Shown here: positions 1-11,600 of the stretch, piece by piece | Position numbering within the stretch: position 1 is the first letter of the stretch | Layout: the number at the start of each line of letters is the position of its first letter | Origin: Planctomicrobium sp051466335 | GTDB taxonomy: Bacteria; Planctomycetota; Planctomycetia; Planctomycetales; Planctomycetaceae | Reading direction: 5' to 3' | Assembly (NCBI RefSeq): GCF_051466335.1 | Contig: NZ_CP195793.1 | Span: 1,922,001 to 1,986,000 of the forward strand | DNA: 64,000 nucleotides | The notes under the pieces: generated by a model | Database searches by the model: none | The model's input: the letters and a program-made list of their open reading frames with translations, nothing else | What the model was told of the DNA's origin: nothing | Made by a program: the position numbers and the translations under genes

Positions 1-525
1 GGACCGATTGGCCTCTCCGTTTTAGAGTTCACTCGTTTGACCGGAACGACAGTGACGGTCATGGACATGAACGCAGAGCGATTGAAATTCTGTCGTGAAA
101 CTTACGGAATTGAGCACACGATTCAGTATCGCGGGGACGGCTCTGAGATCGAGCAGATGAATACCATTACGAATGGGGATCGCTATCTGGTGGTGACCGA
201 TGCCACGGGGAGTAATCGATCAATGTCGGGGGCTTTACGGTATGTCTCCCAGACCGGCCGGTTGGTCTATGTCGGCATCACCACAGCGGAAGTGAGTTTT
301 CTGCATCCACAACTGCATAAGCCCGAGGTTTCGATTCTTGGGTCACGCAATGCGATGCCCAGCGATTTTACCCGAATCATTCGCCTGATCGAAGAAGGAA
401 CGATTGACACTGCTCCCTGGATCACACATCGGATTGATTACGCGGAGTTCACGCACTCGTTCGAAGCATTCACGAAGCCGGAAACAGGGGCGATCAAGGC
501 TCTTGTGAATGTTTCAGGGGAGTGA
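1..525 (+). CDS. Zinc-type alcohol dehydrogenase family protein, C-terminal part (5' end outside window)
   Basis: The frame is open from base 1, so the gene starts upstream of the window; 174 residues are visible. They begin inside the Rossmann nucleotide-binding fold (GPIGLSVLEF, the end of a GxGPIG-type dinucleotide loop) and continue through the C-terminal part typical of medium-chain dehydrogenases. The segment SRNAMPSDFTRIIRLIEEG followed by PWITHR resembles the L-idonate/galactonate oxidoreductase (RspB/YjjN-like) branch, which oxidises sugar acids or polyols with NAD(P). The catalytic zinc residues would lie upstream and cannot be checked. The exact substrate is an inference from weak C-terminal similarity. 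Confidence 0.85.
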   Translation, partial: GPIGLSVLEFTRLTGTTVTVMDMNAERLKFCRETYGIEHTIQYRGDGSEIEQMNTITNGDRYLVVTDATGSNRSMSGALRYVSQTGRLVYVGITTAEVSFLHPQLHKPEVSILGSRNAMPSDFTRIIRLIEEGTIDTAPWITHRIDYAEFTHSFEAFTKPETGAIKALVNVSGE

Positions 526-955
526 GCTATTGTCCCTGGGGGGTTCGGAGAGCCCCCCGTCGTGGAACGCGACTCAGCTCGAACGGAGTGAGTTCGATGG
601 CGTTTTGTCGGCGAATTCGAGGTACGTTCGCCAGACTCCTCGAGCGCCTCTCATGAGATTGTGGCGTTCCGGCGGCGATAAAAGGCAGCATTCGATCGAG
701 TTTTTGCCATCATCCACCGCCACTCACACCTGAGACAGCGGCCGAGGGGCGAAAAAGACGATCCGACTTCCGTGTGAACTCTCGTCAGAGCAGGACAGTC
801 GGGTTAGTTGGTGAAGTTCGTCGCTGATCTCTCGCCTCAGCCCATCAATAACAATCTCGGTGCCTCGTCCTTTCACACTCAGTCAGCAGTCGGGTGTCTA
901 TCGGACACCACGTTCTGGTGGCAGCTCAAGTGTTCGCCACCAACCAGACCCGTGA
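526..955. other. Intergenic region with a G/C hairpin and one dispersed repeat copy
   Basis: No credible gene. A GGGGGG/CCCCCC stem (538-543 with 553-558) lies just after the dehydrogenase stop and could end its transcript, but there is no T-run. The region also holds one copy of a short repeat found at two other places in the window (about 661-684). Short open frames here lack ribosome-binding sites and domain-like composition. Confidence 0.5.
661..684 (-). repeat. Dispersed short repeat, copy 1
   Basis: Read on the minus strand the core is ATCGCCGCCGGAACGCCAC. The plus-strand 19-mer at 661-679 recurs exactly at 28310-28328, and an imperfect opposite-orientation copy lies at 30808-30834. 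All three copies sit shortly after the 3' end of a plus-strand gene. Confidence 0.55.
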
Positions 956-1267
956 TTAAAGGCTTTGCTTTAAAGAAGCCTGATCAGGCTTTTCCGAACC
1001 GCCGTCAACAAACGATTTGAAGGTCGCGGGGAAGGAATTGTCCAAGTATTTCACGTATCCAACAACACCGCACGCGATCGCAGCGACAATCGCATAGTGC
1101 ATCCAGAGGTGAGGGATGAGGTGCACAGTTTTTGTGAGTTGAAGCGAAAAAATTCTGTCGTTGCACAAGCGACATCGAACTGGGCGATGGATGAGGAGCA
1201 TCGCGGGAAGATCTGCGATGCGAAATCGAGAGCGTGAGAGATCAGAAGATTTAGCATCCTGGCACAT
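956..1267 (-). CDS. Small membrane protein with two Cys motifs
   Basis: This 103-residue protein starts at an ATG preceded by a good ribosome-binding site (GAGGT, about 4 bases upstream). The N-terminal half holds an early Cys (C2), an RSRFR stretch and RCRLCNDRIF, resembling short zinc-binding 'C...RSR...P.RCxxC..RF' membrane proteins often seen in Planctomycetes. One transmembrane segment follows (about residues 58-75, AIVAAIACGVVGYVKYL), then a short polar tail. Function is unknown. The gene stands alone and runs against its neighbours. That it is real rests on the start site, the Cys spacing and the single clean membrane segment. Confidence 0.6.
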   Translation of the reverse strand: MCQDAKSSDLSRSRFRIADLPAMLLIHRPVRCRLCNDRIFSLQLTKTVHLIPHLWMHYAIVAAIACGVVGYVKYLDNSFPATFKSFVDGGSEKPDQASLKQSL

Positions 1268-1956
1268 CTTTACCTCGCGGTGGTTTCACTGTTATTGACC
1301 TCAGGTAAAACATGTATTGTTGAGCGAAAATACTGCTTGAGATCTAAGTGAAGTCTATCGGCGTTTGGCTGCAGCATGTTGAGACTAAGTGTTTAAATTT
1401 GCAGCACATGAGTTTCGTCAATTGTCTTCCGAGTGCGTTGCTGAAAAAACTTGAGTCGATCCACCAAGTTTTCTAGCAAATTTCAGCGAAAGTTGTCAAT
1501 GAAATGGGTGATTTTCGTACATGTGATGCACTGGAGTGGGTCTGGTTTACAATTTGACGTGGTGTTTTGATGCAGTTGTGTCCGGCCTCCGAGAATGCTG
1601 CTGGTAAAGGGGTGCAGTGTTTTGATTCAGTGTCTTTTCTGTGGCAAAGGTAGGTGAACTTGTTCAGCGCTGCTCTTAGTATCTTGAGTGATACTCAGGT
1701 GTTGCGTGGGCGATTGGGTTGCTGTCCCGACCTCAAGCGATTGAATCGAATGCCCCTGTTTCACGCTGAAGAACGATCAACTTCACCATCCCAATTCAGG
1801 CCAGAAATAAAAAAAGAAAAAAAGTGAAACGGTACTGAGCGGTGGTGCGTCTATTTCCGCGAGTTGCTTCATTCCCAAAGTGTTCAGCTTCGCGGTATGC
1901 TCACCAGTTTGAGGGCTACGCCGGTTGTGCAGGAAGAGTTGGTGAGGGGAATTCCC
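1268..1956. other. Long upstream region of the giant gene pair
   Basis: No gene seen in about 690 bases. An A-rich tract (around 1805-1828) lies before the first giant gene. The promoters of the leftward small gene and the rightward giant gene should lie here, but no clear -35/-10 pair stands out. The same frame is open from a TTG at 1864, but that start has no ribosome-binding site and would place a non-signal stretch before the signal peptide. Confidence 0.5.
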
Positions 1957-4900
1957 ATGTTGAATCAGAAGTGGCTGGTTGTGGTGCTTTTCCTGCTTGG
2001 GACGCTGTTTTTAGAAACGAGTCAAAGTTTCTCGATGCAGCCTCCGGTGGCACCGACTCCTGAAGTGATTTCGGAGCAGGAGCAACCAGACGATAGCAAT
2101 GCAGTCGATGAAGCTATCGTGCCGGTTGACGCAGAGGAGGGGGCTCATTCCTCCGCCGGCGATGACAAAGTTGAGCCGATGCGTCATCGCGGCTTGATCC
2201 TTGTTCCATTTGATGAACTCGGCAAGACGCTGAAATCACCGCAGAGCGATGTGATTCTTCCCTATTCGGAATATCGCCAGCTACTCGACTTCTGGAAGAA
2301 AGCTCATTCTGGAGATGAAACTCCAGTCGCAGTGCTGACCTCTGCTGACTATGTCATTCGCGTTGAAGAGGGTGTTGCTCGTGTTGCCGTGAACATGACC
2401 GCACGAACGCTCGGGAAAGGGTGGTCACAGCTCCCCATTCGATTTGGTGATCCGACCGTCGGCAAATTCAGTAGTGACCAAGACGTGCTCGTTCAGGGAA
2501 TCGACGATGGAAGTATCATTCTTCATTTCCCCGAAGCAGGCAATTATGAGTTCAGCTTCGAGTTAGATGTCCCGGTTCACCAATCTCCTGAAACGCGAGA
2601 GTTGAAATTCGAAACGCCCCCCGTCGCGTTGACGACTGCCAAGGTGACGGTCCCAGGAAAGAACCTGGACATCACTTTCAATCGCAATCAGTTTGAGCTT
2701 CCGGTTGACGAAGAAGCCACCGACGACGTCACGACGAAATATGTCAGTTTGCAAAACGGGCGAGAATTGACAGTCAACTGGCGTGTTGTTGACACCAAGA
2801 TGCCGACGATGGAATTGCTGACAAGTGTGAATCAACGAACACTCGTCACCATTGCCGACGGATTGGTTCATACAGAAACTTGGCTGACATACGACGTTCT
2901 CCGTGGTGAAATCAAAGAGGTTCGGATCGTACTGCCCAGAAACTTGCGTTTGCTGGACGTCTTTGCGGACTCGGGCAATCTGGGAGCCTGGGCGACACAG
3001 GACTCTGGTGAAAACCAGATCGTGACTGTGACCCTGCCTGCTGCGACAAAAACTCCTCCGACAATCATCGTCAGAACCGAACGGCCTCTGGGCGAATCAG
3101 ACTTTTCCGTGATCGGAATGAGCGCTGACAAAGTTGCGCTCGGGATTCACGCGATGGACGCCGTCCGCGAAAGCGGGCAGATCGCCGTCCGTCATGCTGG
3201 CGATCTCTCGGTGAATGTCGATGAGCAAAAAGGGCTCGTGAGAATTGAACCGAGCGAAGCCGATCCGAAGCTGGCCGGCACGAATGCATTTCTCTTCAAG
3301 TTTTACTCACAAGATGTGCTGTTAAAGCTGACTGCCAAACCCGTCCAGCCGCGAATTACAGTGACGTCGCTGATCGATGTCGCCGTTCAGGAAGATGAAC
3401 TGAGCTTTACAAATCACTTCAGGTACTCGATTGCTCAGGCTGGCGTCTTCGAATTGCTGTTGAAAGTTCCTGCTGGAGCAGTGATCGATTCCGTAGAAAG
3501 CCCTGCGCTGAAGGAGTTCATTCTCGATGCAGCGAAAACGACACTCCGAGTCACTTTGCGGGAGAGAGCTCTCGGGGATGTGGACCTCGCCATCAAAGGA
3601 CACGTGTCGACGAAAGCGACCGGTGATGCGGATTCGCCATTACCGCTGATTGAACCGTTAGGGGTAGAGCGGGAATTGGGACAGGTTTTCGTCCTTGCCA
3701 AAAGTTCGATGGAAGTTCAGGCTGTTCAATCCGGGATTGAGGCTGCTCAGCCCATTCCATTAGGTGTGACTCTCACACGCAATGATCTCCCTGTCGTCTC
3801 TGCCTGGAGCTTTACTCGCCGCCCTGTCGTGATTCCAATTCGAGCGACACGCAAGCCGACCCGATTGACCGCGACGTCCGGAGCTTCCATTCAGATCGAT
3901 CCGGAGATCGTGCATGTCTCGACAATCATCGGTTTCAATGTCGAGTACTCGCCGTTGAGTGAATTTCGAATTGACGTGCCCGAAGCCGTTTCAAATCTCT
4001 TGCAAATCGAACTCATCTCGGATGATCACCAGTCAGCCCCGATCAAGCAGAAGACCGCGGCTCCTGCGGTGAACGGCCGAGTCGTATGGACGATTCAAAC
4101 GCAACGTGAAGTCGTGGGACTCCAACGGTTTCAGGTGAACTACGACCTTCCTGGGAATGATTCAGCAAATAAAGAGCGAGAAGTTGCACTCTCGATGGTG
4201 CGTCCTCTGGAGGGAGTGAACGAAGCGGGTGAAATCACAACTCCACTTGTCAGCGTTCAGAGCGAAATTTCTGTCAAGAAGGACAAGAGTCTCGCAATGA
4301 GTGCCGTTTCATCCGGAAATGGCATTGAGCAGATTGATGTCCGTGAATTGAAGTTGGTGCCCCAAGACGGCACCATCGCTTTCCGTTACTTCAAGGACAG
4401 CGACGAGAACCCCATCGGATTGACAGTCAAACTCAGCAGCTTTGAGTTGCAGGATGTTGTCGCGACAGTCGTCTCGCGGGGATTGGTTGAAATTGTCACC
4501 AGTGAAGACCGGTCCGCGACCTATCGTAGTCGTTTCTGTGTCAAATCCAGTGAACGGCAGCGGTTGCTTGTGGGGCTTCCCAGCGAGCTTGAAGTTCTCG
4601 GTGCGTTCCTGAACGACCGTGAAGTTCGTCTTGAGAAAGCCGATGTCTCGTTGCCAGAAGGGCTCCATTCCGGGCTGGCACCGTTCTGGGTGAATGTTGC
4701 GAGGCCGGAGTCTTCTGAAACTGCGTTCCAACTCTCGTTTCAGTTTCTGTGGAAGTTGCAGGGGGCCTCTGCTTCGTTACTTGAAGAGGGGCAACTTGAG
4801 TTACCGCTCCCTGTGATTTCAGGAGGGAAACAAGGGGTCGTTCAGGATCTCCGTGTCGTAATTTGGATGCCAAAGGAGTTTTCTTTGGTGGGTGATCCGG

Positions 4901-5454
4901 TTCCGTTTCTGCTCCAGAAGAAAAAACGACTGTTGTCCGTGCTTCGAGGGCAACTTGCAGACCATCAGGTCTCAGCACTTGAACAATGGATCTCCGAAGG
5001 CTGCCCGAACTCGGGAGTTCAGGGAACTCTTCCAACAGAAGGGCGATTCCCATTCGTTTATTCGACTCTCGGCGAGAGCAGTCAGATCTCAGTACGAGTC
5101 TGGAACAAGCTCTGGATGACAATTCTGATCAGCAGCGCACTGGTGATCATTGCGATGATCCTTATCGGAACGTCGTGGGAAAATAAATTGGGCTTCGTAT
5201 TGCTACTGGCGTTCGCGGCAGCACTCTATGGAGTGAAAGATCCTCAGGGACTCTCACAGATTTATTCCGCATCGCGTATCGGACTCGTTTTCATGCTGCT
5301 TTTGTGGGGCTTGCGAGGTTTGTTGGGAGCGCGAGCACCGCAGCGGAAGAATCCCCCGTCGTCATACACGTCGACGAGTATTCCTTATGCTGTGATTCCT
5401 CCTCCGGGAGTGTTTGATTCGTTCAAGCCCAAATCCGGCGATGCGACATCTTGA
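1957..5454 (+). CDS. Giant secreted/membrane protein, single module (paralogue of the next gene)
   Basis: The protein has 1165 residues. The ATG at 1957 is chosen because a GAGGGGA ribosome-binding site precedes it and it begins a signal peptide (MLNQKWLVVVLFLLG, hydrophobic to about residue 22). An acidic Pro-rich linker leads to a conserved block at about residues 80-140 (ILVPFDELGKTL, LPYSEYRQLLDFWKKA). A long stretch of beta-strand-like sequence follows. Three membrane segments lie near the C-terminus (about 1054-1072, 1078-1092, 1108-1124), then a Pro/Ser-rich tail. The 80-140 block reappears twice in the next gene, so the two genes form one family. I recognise no described family or enzyme motif; the layout suggests a large extracytoplasmic domain anchored at its C-terminus. 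The next gene starts about 157 bases on, on the same strand, so co-transcription is likely. Confidence 0.8.
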   Translation: MLNQKWLVVVLFLLGTLFLETSQSFSMQPPVAPTPEVISEQEQPDDSNAVDEAIVPVDAEEGAHSSAGDDKVEPMRHRGLILVPFDELGKTLKSPQSDVILPYSEYRQLLDFWKKAHSGDETPVAVLTSADYVIRVEEGVARVAVNMTARTLGKGWSQLPIRFGDPTVGKFSSDQDVLVQGIDDGSIILHFPEAGNYEFSFELDVPVHQSPETRELKFETPPVALTTAKVTVPGKNLDITFNRNQFELPVDEEATDDVTTKYVSLQNGRELTVNWRVVDTKMPTMELLTSVNQRTLVTIADGLVHTETWLTYDVLRGEIKEVRIVLPRNLRLLDVFADSGNLGAWATQDSGENQIVTVTLPAATKTPPTIIVRTERPLGESDFSVIGMSADKVALGIHAMDAVRESGQIAVRHAGDLSVNVDEQKGLVRIEPSEADPKLAGTNAFLFKFYSQDVLLKLTAKPVQPRITVTSLIDVAVQEDELSFTNHFRYSIAQAGVFELLLKVPAGAVIDSVESPALKEFILDAAKTTLRVTLRERALGDVDLAIKGHVSTKATGDADSPLPLIEPLGVERELGQVFVLAKSSMEVQAVQSGIEAAQPIPLGVTLTRNDLPVVSAWSFTRRPVVIPIRATRKPTRLTATSGASIQIDPEIVHVSTIIGFNVEYSPLSEFRIDVPEAVSNLLQIELISDDHQSAPIKQKTAAPAVNGRVVWTIQTQREVVGLQRFQVNYDLPGNDSANKEREVALSMVRPLEGVNEAGEITTPLVSVQSEISVKKDKSLAMSAVSSGNGIEQIDVRELKLVPQDGTIAFRYFKDSDENPIGLTVKLSSFELQDVVATVVSRGLVEIVTSEDRSATYRSRFCVKSSERQRLLVGLPSELEVLGAFLNDREVRLEKADVSLPEGLHSGLAPFWVNVARPESSETAFQLSFQFLWKLQGASASLLEEGQLELPLPVISGGKQGVVQDLRVVIWMPKEFSLVGDPVPFLLQKKKRLLSVLRGQLADHQVSALEQWISEGCPNSGVQGTLPTEGRFPFVYSTLGESSQISVRVWNKLWMTILISSALVIIAMILIGTSWENKLGFVLLLAFAAALYGVKDPQGLSQIYSASRIGLVFMLLLWGLRGLLGARAPQRKNPPSSYTSTSIPYAVIPPPGVFDSFKPKSGDATS

Positions 5455-5611
5455 TTCTGTTTCAGGAATCGGTTTGGACGCGTCGAGATGAATGCACTTT
5501 GAAGAGATTACGGTTGTTCCTCAAACGGGAACACCGGCAGCTACACGGAATCGCATGCACCTTTTTGATCGACAGCATGTGACCAGAACTGGGATGCTCA
5601 GAGGCCCGCTC

Positions 5612-8600
5612 ATGCCAACTCGCATTTTTACTCTGATTCTTGCAGCCATCCTGAACTGGTCCGCTGTTTCTGCACTTGCGGACGGGGAACCTGCGACTTC
5701 GGTGCCTCCTGCCGCAGCGGTCCCATTGGATTTAGAGAACCTCCAACATCTCTTCGTCCCGTCTCGAGAATTGGGAGTGATTTTCGAGCAAGATCGTCCC
5801 GGGGCTGTCATGCCCCTGGCGGAATTCAACGAGCTACTCGAGAAAGCGAAGAGTACCCAGAGTGATCCCGGTGTGCCTCCTCTCCCCTCAGTGACCAGCA
5901 AAGCTCACTATCAATGCAACCTTGATGGAGATGTGCTGAATGCTGTCGTTGAGGTGGAAATTCGGACGCTCGTTCCGCATCAGACATGTGATCTGCAGGT
6001 CGGAAAATGGCAGATTTCGTCAGCTCGTATTGGAGATGAACAGGCGATCGTCACACGAACCGGAGAAGGCCTGAAAGACTTACGCGTATTTTTCGCAACC
6101 CCCGGAAAGCACGTCGTCCGGCTGGAGATGTCGACCAATATGATGAGCAAGGGGAATTCGCAGGTTCGATCTGTTTCATTGATCCAGGCTGCGGCTTCCA
6201 GCTTTGAAGTAACAATTCCAGCTCAGCGATCTCTCATCGTGAATCAACGGGAGTTGAAGCGGCCGGCCGAGAATAATCTCCCTGCCACCTATCAGCTTGC
6301 AGTCGGAAAATGGAAAGAGATGGAATTGCTCGTCACAACCAGTGAAAAGCTCTCCACCACCGATAGTCTGACGTTCGCCAGTACTGCTTATGGACTCCGC
6401 GTGGAACCGGGTGAAATCAGTTGGACAGCACGGACGTTGCTTCAGGTTTACGGTCAGCAGATCGACCGGCTCGTCTGCTGGATTCCTCATTCGCTCGAGA
6501 TCACACACGTCGACTCTCCGGGACTGGATTCCTGGGAGCTCGCTGATGACCCGGAAAAGCCAGAGCACTTCAAGTTGACACTCCATTTCAATCTGGGCTT
6601 CAAGGGTGACCGCGAAATCCAGTTCAAGGGAGTGACCTCCAACAATCCCGGGGAACCGTGGCGTGTTGCTGATCTGGTGATTGCCGAGGTGACTTCACAT
6701 GTTGGCATCGTCAGCGTGGGACACTCTCCAGCGGTTCGTATTCAGACACAGGTCGAAACCGGCGTGCGTCCAGCGATCCCCACGCCGCAGCTTGTCGAAC
6801 GTGCTGTGGAATTTGGTCCGGAGCATCTCTTTTTCGAAGTGTGGCAACAGGATTTTGATCTCCAGTTCACGACCTCCCTGAAGGATCAGCGGGTGCAGGC
6901 AGCGATTACGAATTTACTGTCGATCGAAACTGAAGGATTACGTCTCTCGACAATCGTGAGTTTGCAGACTCAGCAAATTCCTTTGTTCGAAGCAAGAGTT
7001 GTGGTCCCTGCAGATTTTCAAATGACCTCTGCGCTGCGAGATGGGTCGCCGATTCTTTGGGAGGTCATCCCATCGGATGCGGGGCAGAATGAGATCCGAT
7101 TGAAACTTGATCCGACACTTACGCCCGGACAGTCGACCACTCTCATGTTAACTCTCCAGAATCTGCCAACTGGTTGGCCGGTCGAAGCGACCCCGATCAC
7201 CGTTGGAATCCCGGTGATTCGCATGCCCATTACGGACATGGTGGAAGGGCAACTGGTCGTCGCCTCGCCTGCGGAACTGGATGTCGTTCCGCAGAATTTG
7301 GTTGGGCTCCATCCTGCAAGTCAGAATGAGTTAAACGCACTCCAATTGAAACTGCAGGAAAGCGGGCAGACCTTACGGCAAGGGTTCAATTACCAGAATA
7401 CGGAATATCAGGGGCAGTTGCAGATCTCCAGAAAGCAGACGCTATTCACGACTCGCTCATTGATCTTCTTTCGTGTTGATCGGGAATCAGTCTTCACACG
7501 TTTGGAATCGACGCTGAATCTGACCGGTGGAGGACTTCGAGAACTCACGCTGCAATTGAGTGAATCAGCTCCGTTGTCCACCCGCTTCCTCTTAAGTGTC
7601 GGTTCCGCAGGGACCGAAGCAGCTCAGATCGTTGAACAGCTCCCCGGTGAGGTCGCGAATGGGATGAGGTCCTGGGTTCTGAAATTCGACCGACATCTTC
7701 AAGGAGAGTATCTACTGACGACTCAGGTCGAGCTGAACCGCGGGAGCGAGGCGACGTTCAGCCCGGTTAAGATTCTGTTCCCGCAAGCGAATGCCCAGAT
7801 TGGCTTCCTGGCGATTGAAGGGCCAACCGATGAGCAAGTCTCGATTGTTGCTCAATCTCAAACGGGGCAGGCTCTCGTTCCGGTCGATCCGGTCGATTTT
7901 CCGAAAGGAAGATATCAGCCACGAGAACGAGTCGTTGCTGGATTTCAGTCGCCTCGTCCAGACTGGAACGTCACACTCTCAACCACTCAATTTGCGAGAG
8001 AAGCGATTCCCGGCGCGATTGCTCAGACAGCGATGATCAAAAGCGTGCTCGGCGCCGGTGGGGAGTTTCAGACCCACGCAACATACTCGTTTACTGCATT
8101 TGGAATGCAAAGTCTGCTGATTGAACTGCCAGAAGCGGCGGTTCTCTGGTCAACAAAACTGGATCAGCAGACGATTGAAGCCCGCAAAATGGGGAATCGC
8201 GTGCAAATCCCTCTCGCTGGCCTCAACCCGCAACAGCAACACGAACTGACTGTCATTTACTCCGTCGATGGTCTTCCGCTGCAGGAACGCGGAGAAATTC
8301 GGGCTGTTCCCCCGCTGTTACTGTGTATTTCGGGCGATGGAAAAACCCAGCCGCTCCCAGTGATGGGGCATCAGTGGACGCTGCATTACCCCGACGACAC
8401 GATCCTCATTCACAGTGCAGGGCGATTCTCTCCCCGAACAGGAGCTTGGGATCAGACATGGCTGCAGACTCTCAGTCATCTTCAATTTGCTCCTCGTCTC
8501 AGTCGAATCAGCTCCGGAATTGGATTGCTAATTGGTGCGCTCTTGATTTGGGGGGCCGTCGCCTTCCGACGACGTTCTCGAGTCATCTTGATGGGGACGG

Positions 8601-11600
8601 CTTTTGTTGCGATCGTCATTATGATTGTTGCTCCAGCCGTTTGGATCGTCTCTCGCATTCAGAATCCGAGGATGTCTCTATCGCGTCCAATTCCGGCGAC
8701 GCCATTTGAAATTGATCAGAGCAAGAATTCCGACGTCTCTTTATTTGAGCGGAAAGATCAGCCTCAGCCGGGGTTCCCGATGGTTGAAAAGCCTGCAGCC
8801 TCTTCCCCGGTGCCAGCAGCTCAACCCACAGATGGGACGGATTCAGATGGGACGGATTCGATGGGCTCTGCGATACGGTCCGAGCAATCGGATGCTGACA
8901 TTTCCGCAGTACCATATTCGCGCAATCCGATCACGTTTGAACGAAATTCGCCCAGTGGTCCTCCTTCTCCTGATGATGGTCCTTCGGTTTCACAATCTGA
9001 TTTGGCCCCGGGTTCTGGTTTCGTGGCTCCAGCCGACAAGTCAGGGGTTGATCAACTCGCTCGAAACCGGTTCTCAACCGGAGGTCTACTTTCGATGAAT
9101 CTGGATCTGGAAGTCCCTCTGAATACGAAGTCGAAGGAGTTTCAGTACTACGGCAATTCTGCCGGTGGACAACCTGTCGACCTGCAAGTCGCCTACGCGA
9201 ATCGGACGACATGCGAAATGCTGTTCTTCTTGATCATTTCGGGGAGCGTGCTACTTGGATGGTGGATAAGAAGGACATCGTGGAGAGTGAAGTCGCTGTT
9301 CCTGTTCTTCTTTGTTGTACTGCCGGTCTCACTCCTCGGCATCGTCAACCTTGGTGTTGCGATTGTACTTCAGGGATTCATTATCGGTGGATTGCTCTCC
9401 CTGCTCATTTGGGGACTGTTTAGCTGCGTGCAGTGCTGCTCCAATCTTCGAGTGGACTCCGGCCGAATCGCGCGTGGATTCCTTGGGGCCCGACTCTGGA
9501 TTGCCGGTTTAGCCATGGTGAGCGGGGCATCCGGCGTCATGGCACAAGATGTGGTCCCGCCCGCATCGGTTCCATTTGTCGTCATTCCGTATGAATCGAT
9601 TGATCAGATACCAGACGCCAATCGCGTTTATGTGCCGGCTGCACTCTACAAACAGCTTTGGGAGGCTGCACACCCTGAAGATCAGACTCCTGCCGACCCT
9701 GCCGTGGCTTGTGTCATTGTTGATGCTGATCACAATCTTACTTTTGAGCCACAGGGAGATTTGCACAATCTCGCTGCTACATCCCGGTTTGTTGTGATGA
9801 ATTTTACGAGTCGACCTCAAACGGTTCGGTTTCCACTGCAGACGAATCGGCTGCAGGAAGTGCTCGTCGATGGCGAGCCCGCACTTCTGAAATCGCTGGA
9901 TGATCAGTCGACTGGTGTCGTGATTCCGACTGCAGGGATTCACATCGTCGACGCGAAAGCGATGCTCAAAGGAAATGTGAAGGTTCAACAGGATCTTTGC
10001 GAGTTCGTGACAATTCCGGGGATCATCGGTCGCTGCGTGATCGAGTTCCCATTTGACCGACCAGACTTCACTCTGACGGTCGCATCGGGGCAGATTGGAG
10101 TTCAGAAGAAGATTGAAGACGGCAAGCTACAGTTCAGTTTCCCTGTCGATAGCGACCTTGTGTTGCGTAATGGTCTTTCTGTGATCAACCTTGCATGGGC
10201 AGATCAAAACGACGCTCCCGACAAATCTGCAAAATTCCAGTCAGTAACGAATATCGAGACGCTGATTGAAGATGCAGGGATTCGCCAGTTTTATCGGGTG
10301 ACACTCAAACTTCGTTCATCTGGCGAATTCTCCCCCAGATTCAAAATCCCTGATGGACTCGGAATTCGTGAGATTTCCGGGGATAACATCGATAACTGGG
10401 TGATCGAAACAGCGGACGGAGAACGCTATCTCAAGATTAATCTGAACACCGCTGTAGTCTCCGCCGGGACAACATTGACGGTCAATCTGGAGTGCTATCA
10501 AAGTCATCTGCTTCCTCCTGAAGGGGGAGCAATGGATCTGCGATTCGCGACATTGCTCCAGGCGGAATATGAGTCGGGGCAGGTCGCCGTTGCAGCTGCA
10601 GATTCATTGCGACTGCGGTTGGCCGAATCGCAGAACCTCCAACAAATCGACGTCATTCAGCTAGATTCCCTGAAGGAAGGGGGCGTGCAGAAGTTCTCTC
10701 AAAATCCGCAGCTGGCGTTCAAGTTCAATGCTCAGCCGATCGCATTGCGGTTTGACGTGACTCGACGAGACGCAGAACTTCAGGCCACGATTGAACACGG
10801 AGTCAATATCGGGAGAAGGAAGACCACAATCGCCAGCCGGATCCTGCTGAACCTGACCGTCGCTCCGCAGCGGTTGTTGCAATTCGAAATTCCCGAAGGC
10901 TATTTGACGATGGATGTCGTCTGTCCTAATGCCATCGATTGGTACGTCATCAAGTCGAGTGGAAAATCTCGCCTTGTGATTGAACTGAATCAGCCTCAGT
11001 TGGGGACAATCGAGATTGGTCTGGAAGGACACCTCATCAAAAATCCTCAGGATCCTTCGTTCACCGTCGATCTCCCTCGACCATTGGGGGCCAATCGGTT
11101 TGCCCGAAGTGTTGGTGTCTGGGTTGATGAGCTTTATCAGCCATCCTTGCGACAAGCGGGGAATTGGCGATCGGTGAATCAGACACAATTGCCGGAGACG
11201 ATTCGTCAGCTACGCCCACTTCCTCCTCAATTCGCATTTCAGTCGAATGAGGGAACGACACCTTTGGAGTTTCAGCTCAACCGAAATGCTCCGGAATTCG
11301 TTGCGGATGCCGGGGTGCTGATGGCTGTGGGCGATTTCACAGTCGATTATGGTCTGACGCTGCAATGGAAAATTTCTAATGCAGCTGCCGATCAATTCAT
11401 TTTCAACGTCCCCAGCTGGTTGGGAAATCTGGAGTTTACTGGTCCTGGAATCAGGCAAATTCAGTCTGAGGCAATCGATGGTGGACGTACCCGCTGGACA
11501 ATCTCGTTGATTGATGCGGTCCGAGATCAATATCTGATCACAGCAGCCGCGACGATCGCCTCACCAACGGATTTGACGGTTCGAACTCCACGGATCGAAT

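Noticed and set aside
509..1020. Two short plus-strand open frames after the dehydrogenase
   Set aside because: Neither has a ribosome-binding site; one covers the dispersed repeat and hairpin.
4541..5122. Minus-strand open frame of 193 codons inside the first giant gene
   Set aside because: Shadow of a long real gene on the other strand; no start site or family features.
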